A DNA stretch of 26,737 bases from Bacillota bacterium (lineage in GTDB: Bacteria > Bacillota > Clostridia > Tissierellales > Sedimentibacteraceae): contig JAFACY010000228.1 in the NCBI GenBank assembly GCA_023425285.1, positions 1 to 26,737 on the forward strand, read 5' to 3'. The position numbers were made by a program, and so were the translations under genes. This document shows positions 14,977 to 22,968 of this stretch, in pieces. The notes beneath the pieces were generated by a model. The model was not told where the DNA came from. It did not search any database and worked only from the letters and a program-made list of their open reading frames with translations. The first letter of the stretch is position 1. Every line of letters begins with the position of its first letter.

Positions 14977-17271
14977 ATGGTAGATATTTTAAAAATTTTA
15001 TGTGAAGAATTTAATATTAAGCCTTTTCAGGTTGAAAACACGGTTAATTTAATTGATGAAGGAAATACAATTCCCTTCATAGCACGTTACCGTAAGGAGC
15101 AGACAGGATCATTGGACGATGTGGTGCTGAGAGATTTATACGACAGACTGATGTATTTAAGAAATCTCGAAAGCCGCAAGGAAGAAGTTATACGTCTGAT
15201 AGAAGAGCAGGGAAAGCTTACGGATGAATTGAAGAACGAAATCCTTAATGCAGACGTTATGCAGCGCGTGGAAGATTTGTACAGACCCTACAAGCAGAAA
15301 AAATCCACCCGGGCATCCAAGGCCAAGGAAAAGGGACTTGAACCGCTTGCCAATATCATACTGGCACAAAACATCACGGAGGGAAGTCTTGAAGAGCTTG
15401 CACTGCCTTTTGTAGATGAAGAAAAGGGTGTAAAGAATATCAAGGAAGCATATGAAGGAGCCTGCGACATAATAGCTGAAATGGTTTCCGACAATGCCGA
15501 TTACAGAAAGCATATAAGAGAAATTTACATAGCTGACGGGGTAATAGCTTCCGAAGCAGCAGATGAGCAAGAGCAGACTGTTTATGAGATGTACTATAAA
15601 TTTGAAGAAGCAGTAAATAAAATAGCAAATCACCGAATACTTGCCATAAACAGAGGCGAGAAGGAAAAGAAACTCAAAGTCAAGCTTAATACCCCTGATG
15701 AAAAAATAATTAATTATTTAAAATCAAAAGAAATAAAAAACGAATCGGCAATAACAGCGGACTATTATTGTGCTGCCATCGAAGACGGCTACAAGAGGCT
15801 GATAGCACCTTCCATTGACAGAGAAGTGAGAAACATTTTAACAGAAAGAGCAGAAGACGAGGCAATCAAGGTGTTCGGTAAAAACACCAAAAACCTTTTG
15901 ATGGTTCCGCCTGTTAAGGATGTGAGAATACTGGCAGTAGACCCCGGCTTCAGAACAGGATGCAAATTAGCCGTACTGGATGGTACGGGAAAATTCTTAG
16001 AGGATGCGGTTATTTATCCAAGCGAGCCGAGAAATGAAGTTGAAAAATCTCAAAAGGTAATGGCATCGTTGATAAAGAAGTATGACATCAATGTCATAAC
16101 CATAGGAAACGGTACTGCCTCAAGAGAAACGGAGCAGGTTGTTGCGGATATGCTGTCCAAGCTGGATAAGGATGTTACGTACACCATAGTTTCAGAAGCC
16201 GGAGCTTCTGTATACTCTGCGTCAAAACTAGCGCAGGAGGAATATCCTGACCTTGACGTAACCGTAAGAGGAGCCATATCCATAGGCAGAAGGCTGCAGG
16301 ACCCGTTGGCTGAGCTGGTAAAAATAGACCCTAAGAGCATAGGCGTAGGTCAATACCAGCATGACGTAAACCAGACAAAGCTGAGCCAGGAGCTTGACGG
16401 AGTTGTGGAAGACTGCGTAAACAGCGTGGGAGTCGATTTAAACACCGCTTCGACGGCACTTTTGCAATACGTATCAGGCATATCAAAAACAATTGCTAAA
16501 AACGTAGTTAAATACAGAGAAGATAAGGGTAAATTCACAAACAGAAATGAGCTTTTAAAGGTTAAAATGCTTGGAGATAAGGCGTTTGAGCAATGCGCAG
16601 GCTTTTTAAGAATTTCCGACGGAGATAATCTGCTTGATAAAACGGCAGTTCATCCCGAATCCTATGAAATAGCAATGAAGCTGCTGGATAAATTGGGATA
16701 CGATATAAACGATTTGAAAAATACAAGAATTAATGACATAAACGAAAGAATAATGAAAATTAAGGTCAAGGAAGACAATAAGGTTCAGATGTCCTCAGGC
16801 AGCAACAGACTGAAGGGTCTGGAAGCACTTTCACAGATTAACTTTAAGGAAGAAAAGAAGCCTGCAAGAGAAAAAATCAAGGACAGAATAAAGGTGCTGG
16901 CAGAAGAGCTTAACATCGGAGTTCCCACACTTACAGACATAATCGAAGAGCTTAAAAAGCCGGGCAGAGATCCGAGAGATGAAATGCCTCAGGTAGTATT
17001 CAGAAGCGATGTTGTGAAAATGGAAGATATGGAAATCGGAATGAAGCTGAAGGGAACAGTGAGAAACGTTGTTGACTTTGGCGCCTTTGTGGACATCGGA
17101 GTAAAACAGGACGGACTTGTTCATCTTTCCGAAATGAGCGATAAATTTATCAAGAATCCTATGGAGGTTGTACAGGTAGGAGACGTGGTGGATGTTACAA
17201 TTATCAAGCTCGATAAGGAAAGACAAAGAATAGGCCTCAGTATGAAGACAAATGCTTTGAAGAACAAGTAG
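14977..17271 (+). CDS. tex: Tex-family S1 RNA-binding protein
   Basis: The 764-residue protein matches Tex/YhgF. It has an N-terminal helical region with 'NTIPFIARYRKEQTGSLDD' and 'VEDLYRPYKQKKSTRA'. A YqgF-like RNase-H fold follows, with 'ILAVDPGFRTGCKLAVLD' and 'IGNGTASRETE'. Next are helix-hairpin-helix segments ('LNTASTALLQYVSGI') and a C-terminal S1 domain beginning near 'GMKLKGTVRNVVDFGAFVDIG' and ending 'RIGLSMK'. Tex proteins bind nucleic acid and affect transcription and toxin or stress gene expression in several bacteria; the exact mechanism is uncertain. AAAGGGAGAG lies about 6 bases before ATG 14977. The leader is occupied by the 11-nt repeat hairpin. Confidence 0.93.
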   Translation: MVDILKILCEEFNIKPFQVENTVNLIDEGNTIPFIARYRKEQTGSLDDVVLRDLYDRLMYLRNLESRKEEVIRLIEEQGKLTDELKNEILNADVMQRVEDLYRPYKQKKSTRASKAKEKGLEPLANIILAQNITEGSLEELALPFVDEEKGVKNIKEAYEGACDIIAEMVSDNADYRKHIREIYIADGVIASEAADEQEQTVYEMYYKFEEAVNKIANHRILAINRGEKEKKLKVKLNTPDEKIINYLKSKEIKNESAITADYYCAAIEDGYKRLIAPSIDREVRNILTERAEDEAIKVFGKNTKNLLMVPPVKDVRILAVDPGFRTGCKLAVLDGTGKFLEDAVIYPSEPRNEVEKSQKVMASLIKKYDINVITIGNGTASRETEQVVADMLSKLDKDVTYTIVSEAGASVYSASKLAQEEYPDLDVTVRGAISIGRRLQDPLAELVKIDPKSIGVGQYQHDVNQTKLSQELDGVVEDCVNSVGVDLNTASTALLQYVSGISKTIAKNVVKYREDKGKFTNRNELLKVKMLGDKAFEQCAGFLRISDGDNLLDKTAVHPESYEIAMKLLDKLGYDINDLKNTRINDINERIMKIKVKEDNKVQMSSGSNRLKGLEALSQINFKEEKKPAREKIKDRIKVLAEELNIGVPTLTDIIEELKKPGRDPRDEMPQVVFRSDVVKMEDMEIGMKLKGTVRNVVDFGAFVDIGVKQDGLVHLSEMSDKFIKNPMEVVQVGDVVDVTIIKLDKERQRIGLSMKTNALKNK

Positions 17272-17285
17272 ACTAGGAGAAACAA

Positions 17286-17918
17286 ATGATTGATACGGTA
17301 ATATTTGACTTTGACGGTACATTGGCAGACACCAGCCAGATAGTTATCAATTCCTTCAGACACATATATTCTGTTTTTCGCAACGAAGATTGCGATGAGG
17401 ATTATGTAATGACTACATTCGGAGAGCCTCTTGCCTTAACACTGAAAAGAGACTTTTCCGAACACGACTTTGAGGATGTTATTACATGCTACAGAGACTA
17501 TCAGATAAAAACATTCAATGATGAGGTGAAGCTGTTTGAAACCGTCATTGAAGCTTTGGATTATCTAAAGAATAAAAACATAAAGATGGGAATTGCCACC
17601 TCGAGGCTGAGAAAGTCAACCCTGGATGCAGTTGAAGCCCTGAACATAAAAAAATATTTTGATGTCATCATCACGGCAGAGGATGTGGAAAAGCATAAGC
17701 CTGACAAGGAGCCCCTGATTAAAACCATGGAGCTTTTAAACAGCAAAGCCGACAGTACATTGTACGTGGGGGATTCAAAATTCGATATGGAATGTGCAAT
17801 AAACTCAGATGTAATCCCCGTACTTTGCGGCTGGCACAAGCTGTCAGAAGAGCTTAAAAATCAATATGATGTAAAATATGTTTTAGATAAGATGATAGAT
17901 ATAAAAGATATAGTGTAG
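17286..17918 (+). CDS. HAD-family phosphatase (PpaX/Gph-like)
   Basis: The 210-residue protein shows all HAD motifs: DFDGTLADT with nucleophile Asp8 and Asp10, TSRLRKST (motif II), the lysine in EKHKPDKEP (motif III), and GDSKFDME (motif IV). The helical cap between motifs I and II places it in subclass C1, with phosphoglycolate phosphatase and pyrophosphatase PpaX as the nearest named groups. The true substrate cannot be read from sequence. TAGGAGA lies 6 bases before the ATG. It starts 14 bases after tex and ends before a strong terminator, so it is likely the last gene of the run that starts at 8137. Confidence 0.88.
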   Translation: MIDTVIFDFDGTLADTSQIVINSFRHIYSVFRNEDCDEDYVMTTFGEPLALTLKRDFSEHDFEDVITCYRDYQIKTFNDEVKLFETVIEALDYLKNKNIKMGIATSRLRKSTLDAVEALNIKKYFDVIITAEDVEKHKPDKEPLIKTMELLNSKADSTLYVGDSKFDMECAINSDVIPVLCGWHKLSEELKNQYDVKYVLDKMIDIKDIV

Positions 17919-17938
17919 GGTTTGTATTCTGAGCATTA

Positions 17939-17970
17939 GTAGTGTCCTTATTAGGACACTACGTTTTTTA
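17939..17970 (+). terminator. intrinsic terminator after HAD gene
   Basis: GTAGTGTCCT (17939-17948) and AGGACACTAC (17953-17962) form a perfect 10-bp stem with loop TATT, followed by GTTTTTTA. It closes the 8137-17918 run and separates it from the convergent toxin-antitoxin operon. Confidence 0.9.
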
Positions 17971-17998
17971 TGCCTAACCCCATTTTTACGACCGATGT

Positions 17999-18331
17999 TT
18001 ATTCGACTGTTTCTTCAGGAAAATCTCCGAGCAGGATACGCAGGTAATCCCGGCGTCCATAGAGGACGCGATCCACATAAACATCGTTATCGACAATACG
18101 GTAAAAAGTGAGGTATTTTCCGCTTACGAGAAATCGATAATCACTTTCCACATCGGCGACAGAGGACAGCGGAGTACCCGACAATGGATGGCTACGAAGA
18201 ATACGCATACCATTTGTGATTTTGCCTACGATAGATAGGGCAGCAGCGTGATTTTCCAATTCATTAGAAATGTATTCCAAAATTTCTGCAAGATCAGCCT
18301 GTGCCTCTTCAGATAAATGCAGATTATTCAT
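17999..18331 (-). CDS. RelE/ParE-family toxin
   Basis: The 110-residue protein has the RelE/ParE fold pattern: N-terminal helical 'LSEEAQADLAEILEYISNELENHAAA', a middle 'ILRSHPLSGTPL' loop, then strands 'YRFLVSGKYLTFYRIVDNDVYVDRVLYGRRDY'. The GRRDY ending suits ParE-type toxins. Members block gyrase (ParE) or cut mRNA on the ribosome (RelE); the sequence does not decide which. The start codon overlaps the end of the antitoxin gene by 8 bases, showing translational coupling. The antitoxin comes first, as is usual for this type II arrangement. Confidence 0.85.
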   Translation of the reverse strand: MNNLHLSEEAQADLAEILEYISNELENHAAALSIVGKITNGMRILRSHPLSGTPLSSVADVESDYRFLVSGKYLTFYRIVDNDVYVDRVLYGRRDYLRILLGDFPEETVE

Positions 18332-18578
18332 GTTCTATACCGAGGTACTCCTCCACGGTCTCCAAAGTGAGCCATCCATTTTCCTCACCGGACTTACGGC
18401 CTTTGGAGAGCTCGTTTATAAGCCGGATTGTTGCTTGTGTTTTTTCATAGTCCTGTATATCTACAATGGCATACTTTCCGCGTCCGTTTTTTGTGAGGAA
18501 GACAGGTGCACCTATAGCTACATCTTGTAGTAACTCGCTGTAATTCCGAAGATCAGAAATTGGTTTAATGTTCGGCAT
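18324..18578 (-). CDS. Phd/YefM-family antitoxin
   Basis: The 84-residue protein begins 'IKPISDLRNYSELLQD', the standard DNA-binding start of Phd/YefM antitoxins, followed by 'PVFLTKNGRGKYAIVDIQDYEK'. The C-terminal, acid-rich part would wrap the toxin. AAAGGAGCTGATAGAC-ATG gives a good ribosome binding site. It and the toxin form an operon whose promoter is covered by a perfect inverted repeat, the expected site for autorepression by the antitoxin alone or with toxin. Confidence 0.87.
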   Translation of the reverse strand: MPNIKPISDLRNYSELLQDVAIGAPVFLTKNGRGKYAIVDIQDYEKTQATIRLINELSKGRKSGEENGWLTLETVEEYLGIEHE

Positions 18579-18597
18579 GTCTATCAGCTCCTTTCTG

Positions 18598-18650
18598 ATA
18601 ATAGTATATATTGATTTGCTGTAAAATACAACATCAAATTTACAGCAAAT
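18598..18650 (-). promoter_or_regulatory. toxin-antitoxin promoter and operator
   Basis: On the minus strand the -35 TTTACA (plus-strand 18620-18625) and -10 TATTAT (18598-18603) are 16 bases apart. A perfect 12-bp inverted repeat, ATTTGCTGTAAA (18614-18625) and TTTACAGCAAAT (18639-18650) with a 13-base spacer, overlaps the -35. This is the probable operator. Confidence 0.7.
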
Positions 18651-18686
18651 TGAATTTTATAATCAAGTAGAGCCCTTTTTATTACC

Positions 18687-18715
18687 TTTCAATTTTTCAA
18701 CAGATATGATAGAAT
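18687..18715 (+). promoter_or_regulatory. possible promoter of mraY-argC
   Basis: TTTCAA (18687-18692), 17 bases, TAGAAT (18710-18715). It is a moderate match and lies about 30 bases before mraY, next to the divergent toxin-antitoxin promoter. Confidence 0.4.
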
Positions 18716-18744
18716 ATTGTCAATGTATTGGTCGGAGGAAACAG

Positions 18745-19725
18745 ATGATATATTATTTTGCTTTCAGCTTACTTTTTACGGCTGTTTTTTTGAAAATATT
18801 TATAGACAAGCTGTCAAAGACAAATTTTTTTAAAAGAAAAGAAAATATAGCGAGCAATAAGAAGTCATGCATACAGGAGTTGCATAGGCACAAGGCTGCA
18901 ACTCCTACTATGGGTGGGATTGCCATGAATTTAGTGATGTTTGCTTTCACTGTGGCGTATGGCATCGCAACAGGCAGGATAATATGGATTAATTTTTTTC
19001 TGCTGCTTTTTGGTGTGATGGGATTTGTTGATGATTATATCAAAATTAAAAAGGTAAGAGACGGGGTAACACCCAGGGAAAAATTAGCCGGACTCATAAT
19101 TATAGGTACAATTATAACTGTATATCTGCTTGCTTCGCGGCGGATAGATACGCGGATTTTGTTTCCGTTCACAGGAGCTTATATAGACATCAACAGCTGG
19201 GTGTATGGTGCTTTTATGGTTTTTTTGATTGTTTTATCGAGCAACAGCGTCAACATTACGGACGGAGTGGACGGGCTTGCCTTAGGTATATGCTCGATTG
19301 TCTTTGTATTCATAGGGATTGCCGCATATAAACTGAAGGCGGAGGATGTTCTGTTCGGAGCGGTAATTATGGAGGGAGCGTGCCTTGGTACATTGATTTT
19401 TAACAGGTATCCCGCTAAAATATTTATGGGGGATACGGGATCGCTTCTTTTGGGAGGAGCAACTGCGGTATTTTTGATTGAACTGAATATACCGCTGTGG
19501 ATTATTCTTGTGCTTTGTGTCTGCATCTTTGAAACCATGAGCGTAGTGATACAGTTGTCTTCGCTGAAGCTTTTCAACAGGAGAGTATTTAAAATAGCGC
19601 CATTCCATCATCATTTAGAAAAAAGCGGCTGGAAGGAAGTTTCTATAACATTGACGTTCAGTGTCATAACCCTTGCAGCGTGTATAATCGCGTATATGGG
19701 TATGATGATGGTGTATCAAATATAA
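18745..19725 (+). CDS. mraY: phospho-N-acetylmuramoyl-pentapeptide transferase (MraY)
   Basis: The 326-residue polytopic membrane enzyme makes lipid I by moving phospho-MurNAc-pentapeptide to undecaprenyl phosphate. Family motifs seen are: 'ATPTMGGIAM', the Mg-binding 'GFVDDYIKIKK', 'NSVNITDGVDGLALG', 'FMGDTGSLLLGG', and 'IAPFHHHLEKSGWKE'. About ten hydrophobic segments fit the usual topology. ATG 18745 is chosen because GGAGGAAACAG precedes it directly; the in-frame start at 18706 has no such site. No mur or fts genes are nearby, so this is either a displaced mraY or a second copy. argC follows after 17 bases in the same direction. Confidence 0.92.
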   Translation: MIYYFAFSLLFTAVFLKIFIDKLSKTNFFKRKENIASNKKSCIQELHRHKAATPTMGGIAMNLVMFAFTVAYGIATGRIIWINFFLLLFGVMGFVDDYIKIKKVRDGVTPREKLAGLIIIGTIITVYLLASRRIDTRILFPFTGAYIDINSWVYGAFMVFLIVLSSNSVNITDGVDGLALGICSIVFVFIGIAAYKLKAEDVLFGAVIMEGACLGTLIFNRYPAKIFMGDTGSLLLGGATAVFLIELNIPLWIILVLCVCIFETMSVVIQLSSLKLFNRRVFKIAPFHHHLEKSGWKEVSITLTFSVITLAACIIAYMGMMMVYQI

Positions 19726-19742
19726 TTTATTGGGGGTATCTC

Positions 19743-20780
19743 ATGATAAAAGCCGGAATTTTAGGTGCAACTGGATATGCCGGACAGGAGCTCATAAGGC
19801 TGTTGTATGGTCATCCGGAAGTAAAAATAGTTAAAACCATATCCGAATCATATGCTGATAACAAATATTCGTATGTATATCGTAATTTCACCGGCATCAG
19901 TCAGGATATCTGCTCGTCTCTTGATTACGAAACTATTGCCGACGGTATTGACGTGCTTTTTACATCTATGCCCTATGGTGTGCTGATGGAAAAGCTTAAT
20001 GAAGATATATTAAACAATGTAACGGTTATTGATTTAGGCGTGGATTACCGCTTGATGAACAGCGGTGAATATAAGCAGTATTACGGTAAGGAGCATAAAT
20101 CAATTCATCTGTCTCCACGGTTTACATACGGACTGAGCGAGTGGAATGAAGATAGGATACGGACTGCTGAACATATTGCAAATCCCGGATGCTATGCAAC
20201 GGCAATACAGCTTGCATTGCTGCCGCTGATTAAGGAAAAAATAATTTCAACGGATATTACCGTTGACGGAAAATGTGCCTTGTCGGGCTCAGGCAGGACA
20301 CTTACCGTAGGCACTCATTTTGTGGAGGCTAACGAATCGGTCAAGCCTTACAAAATTACGAATCACCCCCACAAAATGGAAGCTCAGAAGGCTGTCGAAT
20401 ATTTTACCGGTGAGCAGGCAAGGCTTACATTTGTGCCACACATCGTCCCCATGCAAAGAGGCATGCTTGTCAGCTGCTATACAAGGACAATAACTAAGAC
20501 AGATTATGATTTTATCAGAAGCGTATATGAAAAATATTATAATGATAAGCAATTTGTTCAGATACTGGATAAGGGAATGTATGTAGAAACAAAATGGGTC
20601 AGAAATTCAAACATGTGCCACATAAATTTTGAGCTGGATGAGCAGGACAATTCGTTGATTGTATTTGCCGCAATTGATAACCTCATAAAGGGAGCGGCAG
20701 GTCAGGCTGTGCAGAATCTGAATATAATGAACGGATTCCCTCAGGATATGGCAATCAATCATGTGCCTGTCTGTATATGA
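19743..20780 (+). CDS. argC: N-acetyl-gamma-glutamyl-phosphate reductase (ArgC)
   Basis: The 345-residue enzyme reduces N-acetylglutamyl phosphate to the semialdehyde in arginine synthesis. It has the NAD(P)-binding GATGYAGQELIRLL at the N-terminus, the active-site NPGCYAT around the catalytic cysteine, 'SGSGRTL', and 'HIVPMQRGMLVSCY'. ATG 19743 follows GGGGG and is preferred to the in-frame start at 19680, which lies inside mraY. Other arg genes (argJ, argB, argD) are not in the window, so the pathway is split or the gene was moved here. It ends at a hairpin terminator. Confidence 0.93.
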   Translation: MIKAGILGATGYAGQELIRLLYGHPEVKIVKTISESYADNKYSYVYRNFTGISQDICSSLDYETIADGIDVLFTSMPYGVLMEKLNEDILNNVTVIDLGVDYRLMNSGEYKQYYGKEHKSIHLSPRFTYGLSEWNEDRIRTAEHIANPGCYATAIQLALLPLIKEKIISTDITVDGKCALSGSGRTLTVGTHFVEANESVKPYKITNHPHKMEAQKAVEYFTGEQARLTFVPHIVPMQRGMLVSCYTRTITKTDYDFIRSVYEKYYNDKQFVQILDKGMYVETKWVRNSNMCHINFELDEQDNSLIVFAAIDNLIKGAAGQAVQNLNIMNGFPQDMAINHVPVCI

Positions 20781-20816
20781 TGAATAAACGTATATCATAA
20801 GTTATCTTTTAGTCCG

Positions 20817-20851
20817 AGCGGTGTGAAATTATCATACCGCTATTTGTTTTG
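20817..20851 (+). terminator. intrinsic terminator after argC
   Basis: AGCGGTGTGA (20817-20826) pairs with TCATACCGCT (20832-20841), with one G-U pair and a 5-base loop. ATTTGTTTTG follows. Confidence 0.75.
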
Positions 20852-20861
20852 CATTACAAAC

Positions 20862-20890
20862 TTGAATATTATTATTTTTTACAGTATAAT
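20862..20890 (+). promoter_or_regulatory. vegetative promoter of the kinase-regulator operon
   Basis: TTGAAT (20862-20867), exactly 17 bases, TATAAT (20885-20890). This is a near-consensus housekeeping promoter, leaving a leader of about 85 bases before ATG 20983. Confidence 0.7.
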
Positions 20891-20982
20891 TATATAATTA
20901 TTTATAAATAAAACGTTTGCATGTTGATGACTGTCATAAATACAAGCTTAATATAAAAATCTTTCATTAAAAGAGGAAAAAT

Positions 20983-22968
20983 ATGATAAGGATAAATAGA
21001 ATAGCTATAGTATTGTTAATATCAATAATACTGTCAGCATATTTGCCGATAAATACGGAAGCGGCCAGAACCAGCATTAAAGTTGCTGTTAATTGTAATT
21101 TGCCTCCTTTTCAATATTTTGATAATAATGGAAATGTTGTCGGCTTGTACATAGATATAATGAATGACATTGCCATTAAGGAAGATTTAATTATTGAGTA
21201 TATAACGTTCGATGAAACAAGCAAAGCTTTAGAATCTCTGGAGAATGGTTTTGTTGATGCAGTTCTTGGTGTGTTGTCAAAAAATGATACAAGCTTTGAA
21301 CTACAAAAAACTAACGACATATATTCTGCTACTCTTTGCATGCTGGTTGAAAATAATGATATTGCAAGAATCCTTCATCCGGAACAAGATGCCCGCAGAT
21401 ATTCTGTTGCCTTTGAATTAGGTACTATAAGCTTTTCTCAGTTGTCTCAGTTGAATGCCGGTAACAATATAGTGGTAGGAAATCAGGTACAGCTTTATAA
21501 TACACTAATTAAAAAAAATATTGATGCTGTAATAGGAATAAAGGAAAGCATGATTTATATGCTTGAAAATAACGACACTAATGACTCTTATACAATAGTA
21601 CATAATTATATTTCATCTGTAAATTATTCAATATTGACTCGCAGAAATGACAGGGTCCTTTATAATTCAATTAACCGGGGTATAAGTAAGCTGCGTGCAA
21701 GCGACAATTACGAACAGCTTCTTGATAAATGGATAGTCAACAGCGAGCTTGAAGCCGCACATGAGATGAGGATGAAATTGATGTCATATATAAGGGCATT
21801 TGTAATCATCGCATTGATTATAATTGCCGTTATAAGCTACATAAGCTACCAATTGAAGAAGACCGTTGCGGAAAAAACAAAAGAAATAAGACATAGGGTT
21901 CAGCAGCTTGAAAACGAAAGTGTTTTGAGGGAAAGATTGATTGAATTTCTGCCGGCAGGAATAATGATGCTGAAAAACGACGGCTCAGTTCTGACAATGA
22001 ATTCAATAAGCAGGTCGATCGCAGGTATAAAAGAAAATGAAAGGGATGATCTGAATATAAATGATTTGAATATAATAGGTGAGATTTACAGGCGTGTAGG
22101 CTGTGATAGTACGGCAGCGGAACGTCCGGCAGTTATAAAGCTCAACAGGGATGACAGCGGAAGTCAGATATTCCGTTTTCAGTGTCAAAGCATTAATGTT
22201 GAAAATGACAAGGTTATGATGGTTGAGGATATTACCGAGGAGGAAAAAGAAAAACACGAAATTTTTGAATTGAGAAAAAATAAAGCGCTCAGCCGTATAA
22301 TAGCAGGCATGGCGCATGAAATTAAAAATCCTCTTATGTCAATAAGTACATTTGCATCTCTTATCCGTACACAAGGTAAGGATGATGATTTTCAGGCATT
22401 GTTTACCCAGCATGTTCCGGAGGAGGTTGACAGGATAAATCGTCTGATTAATATGCTGATAAATTATACCCGGCCCATGCAAAGTAAAAAAGAACGTGTT
22501 TCGGTAAGCGAGCTGATAAATGATTCGTTATACGTTGCACAGATATCGGAAAAAAAGAATGAGCAAATACATTTAAAGGTCAATTCAATTACGGAAGCAT
22601 ATATTTACGTAAACAGAGATCAGATTAAGCAATCACTTATAAATATTATAATAAACAGCATTCAGTCACTTGAGAAAAAGCTTTCCGGCAATGAAAGCAA
22701 ATTTCCTGAAGGTTTATCTATTAATGTGCAAAGCTATCGGCGCAACGGTCAGATATACATAGAAGTTTATGATGAGGGCTTGGGAATGACCGAAAGCGAA
22801 CTGGAGAAGTGTATAGAACCGTTCTTCACCACAAAGGCAAAAGGCTTGGGTATGGGGTTAGCTCTTGTTAAACAGTTTGTTAATGAGAATTCCGGCAGGA
22901 TGGATTTAGAAAGCTGCAAAGATGAATATATAGTAATTAAAATGATATTTGAGGAGGATATAGAATGA
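20983..22968 (+). CDS. sensor histidine kinase with extracytoplasmic solute-binding domain
   Basis: The 661-residue protein begins with a signal-like segment (about 7-27). A type-3 solute-binding domain follows (about 32-250: 'IKVAVNCNLPPFQYFDNNGNVVGLYIDIMNDIA'), of the kind that binds amino acids. A membrane segment (about 268-288) leads to a PAS-like region (about 310-430), a HisKA domain with 'MAHEIKNPL' (His445), and an ATPase domain with N-box 'INSIQSL', 'DEGLGMTESE' and 'GLGMGLALV'. It should sense a small ligand outside the cell and phosphorylate the NtrC-type regulator whose gene overlaps its stop codon by four bases (ATGA). AGAGGA precedes the ATG. The ligand is inferred to be an amino acid or small peptide because of the domain and the transporter downstream. 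Confidence 0.9.
   Translation: MIRINRIAIVLLISIILSAYLPINTEAARTSIKVAVNCNLPPFQYFDNNGNVVGLYIDIMNDIAIKEDLIIEYITFDETSKALESLENGFVDAVLGVLSKNDTSFELQKTNDIYSATLCMLVENNDIARILHPEQDARRYSVAFELGTISFSQLSQLNAGNNIVVGNQVQLYNTLIKKNIDAVIGIKESMIYMLENNDTNDSYTIVHNYISSVNYSILTRRNDRVLYNSINRGISKLRASDNYEQLLDKWIVNSELEAAHEMRMKLMSYIRAFVIIALIIIAVISYISYQLKKTVAEKTKEIRHRVQQLENESVLRERLIEFLPAGIMMLKNDGSVLTMNSISRSIAGIKENERDDLNINDLNIIGEIYRRVGCDSTAAERPAVIKLNRDDSGSQIFRFQCQSINVENDKVMMVEDITEEEKEKHEIFELRKNKALSRIIAGMAHEIKNPLMSISTFASLIRTQGKDDDFQALFTQHVPEEVDRINRLINMLINYTRPMQSKKERVSVSELINDSLYVAQISEKKNEQIHLKVNSITEAYIYVNRDQIKQSLINIIINSIQSLEKKLSGNESKFPEGLSINVQSYRRNGQIYIEVYDEGLGMTESELEKCIEPFFTTKAKGLGMGLALVKQFVNENSGRMDLESCKDEYIVIKMIFEEDIE

Noticed and set aside
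15157..15633. 158-residue minus-strand frame inside tex
   Set aside because: It is the antisense of a conserved coding region, rich in Cys/Phe/Leu as antisense frames are, with no start signal.
18270..18530. Plus-strand 86-residue frame across the toxin-antitoxin genes
   Set aside because: It is antisense to two well-recognised overlapping genes and has no ribosome binding site.
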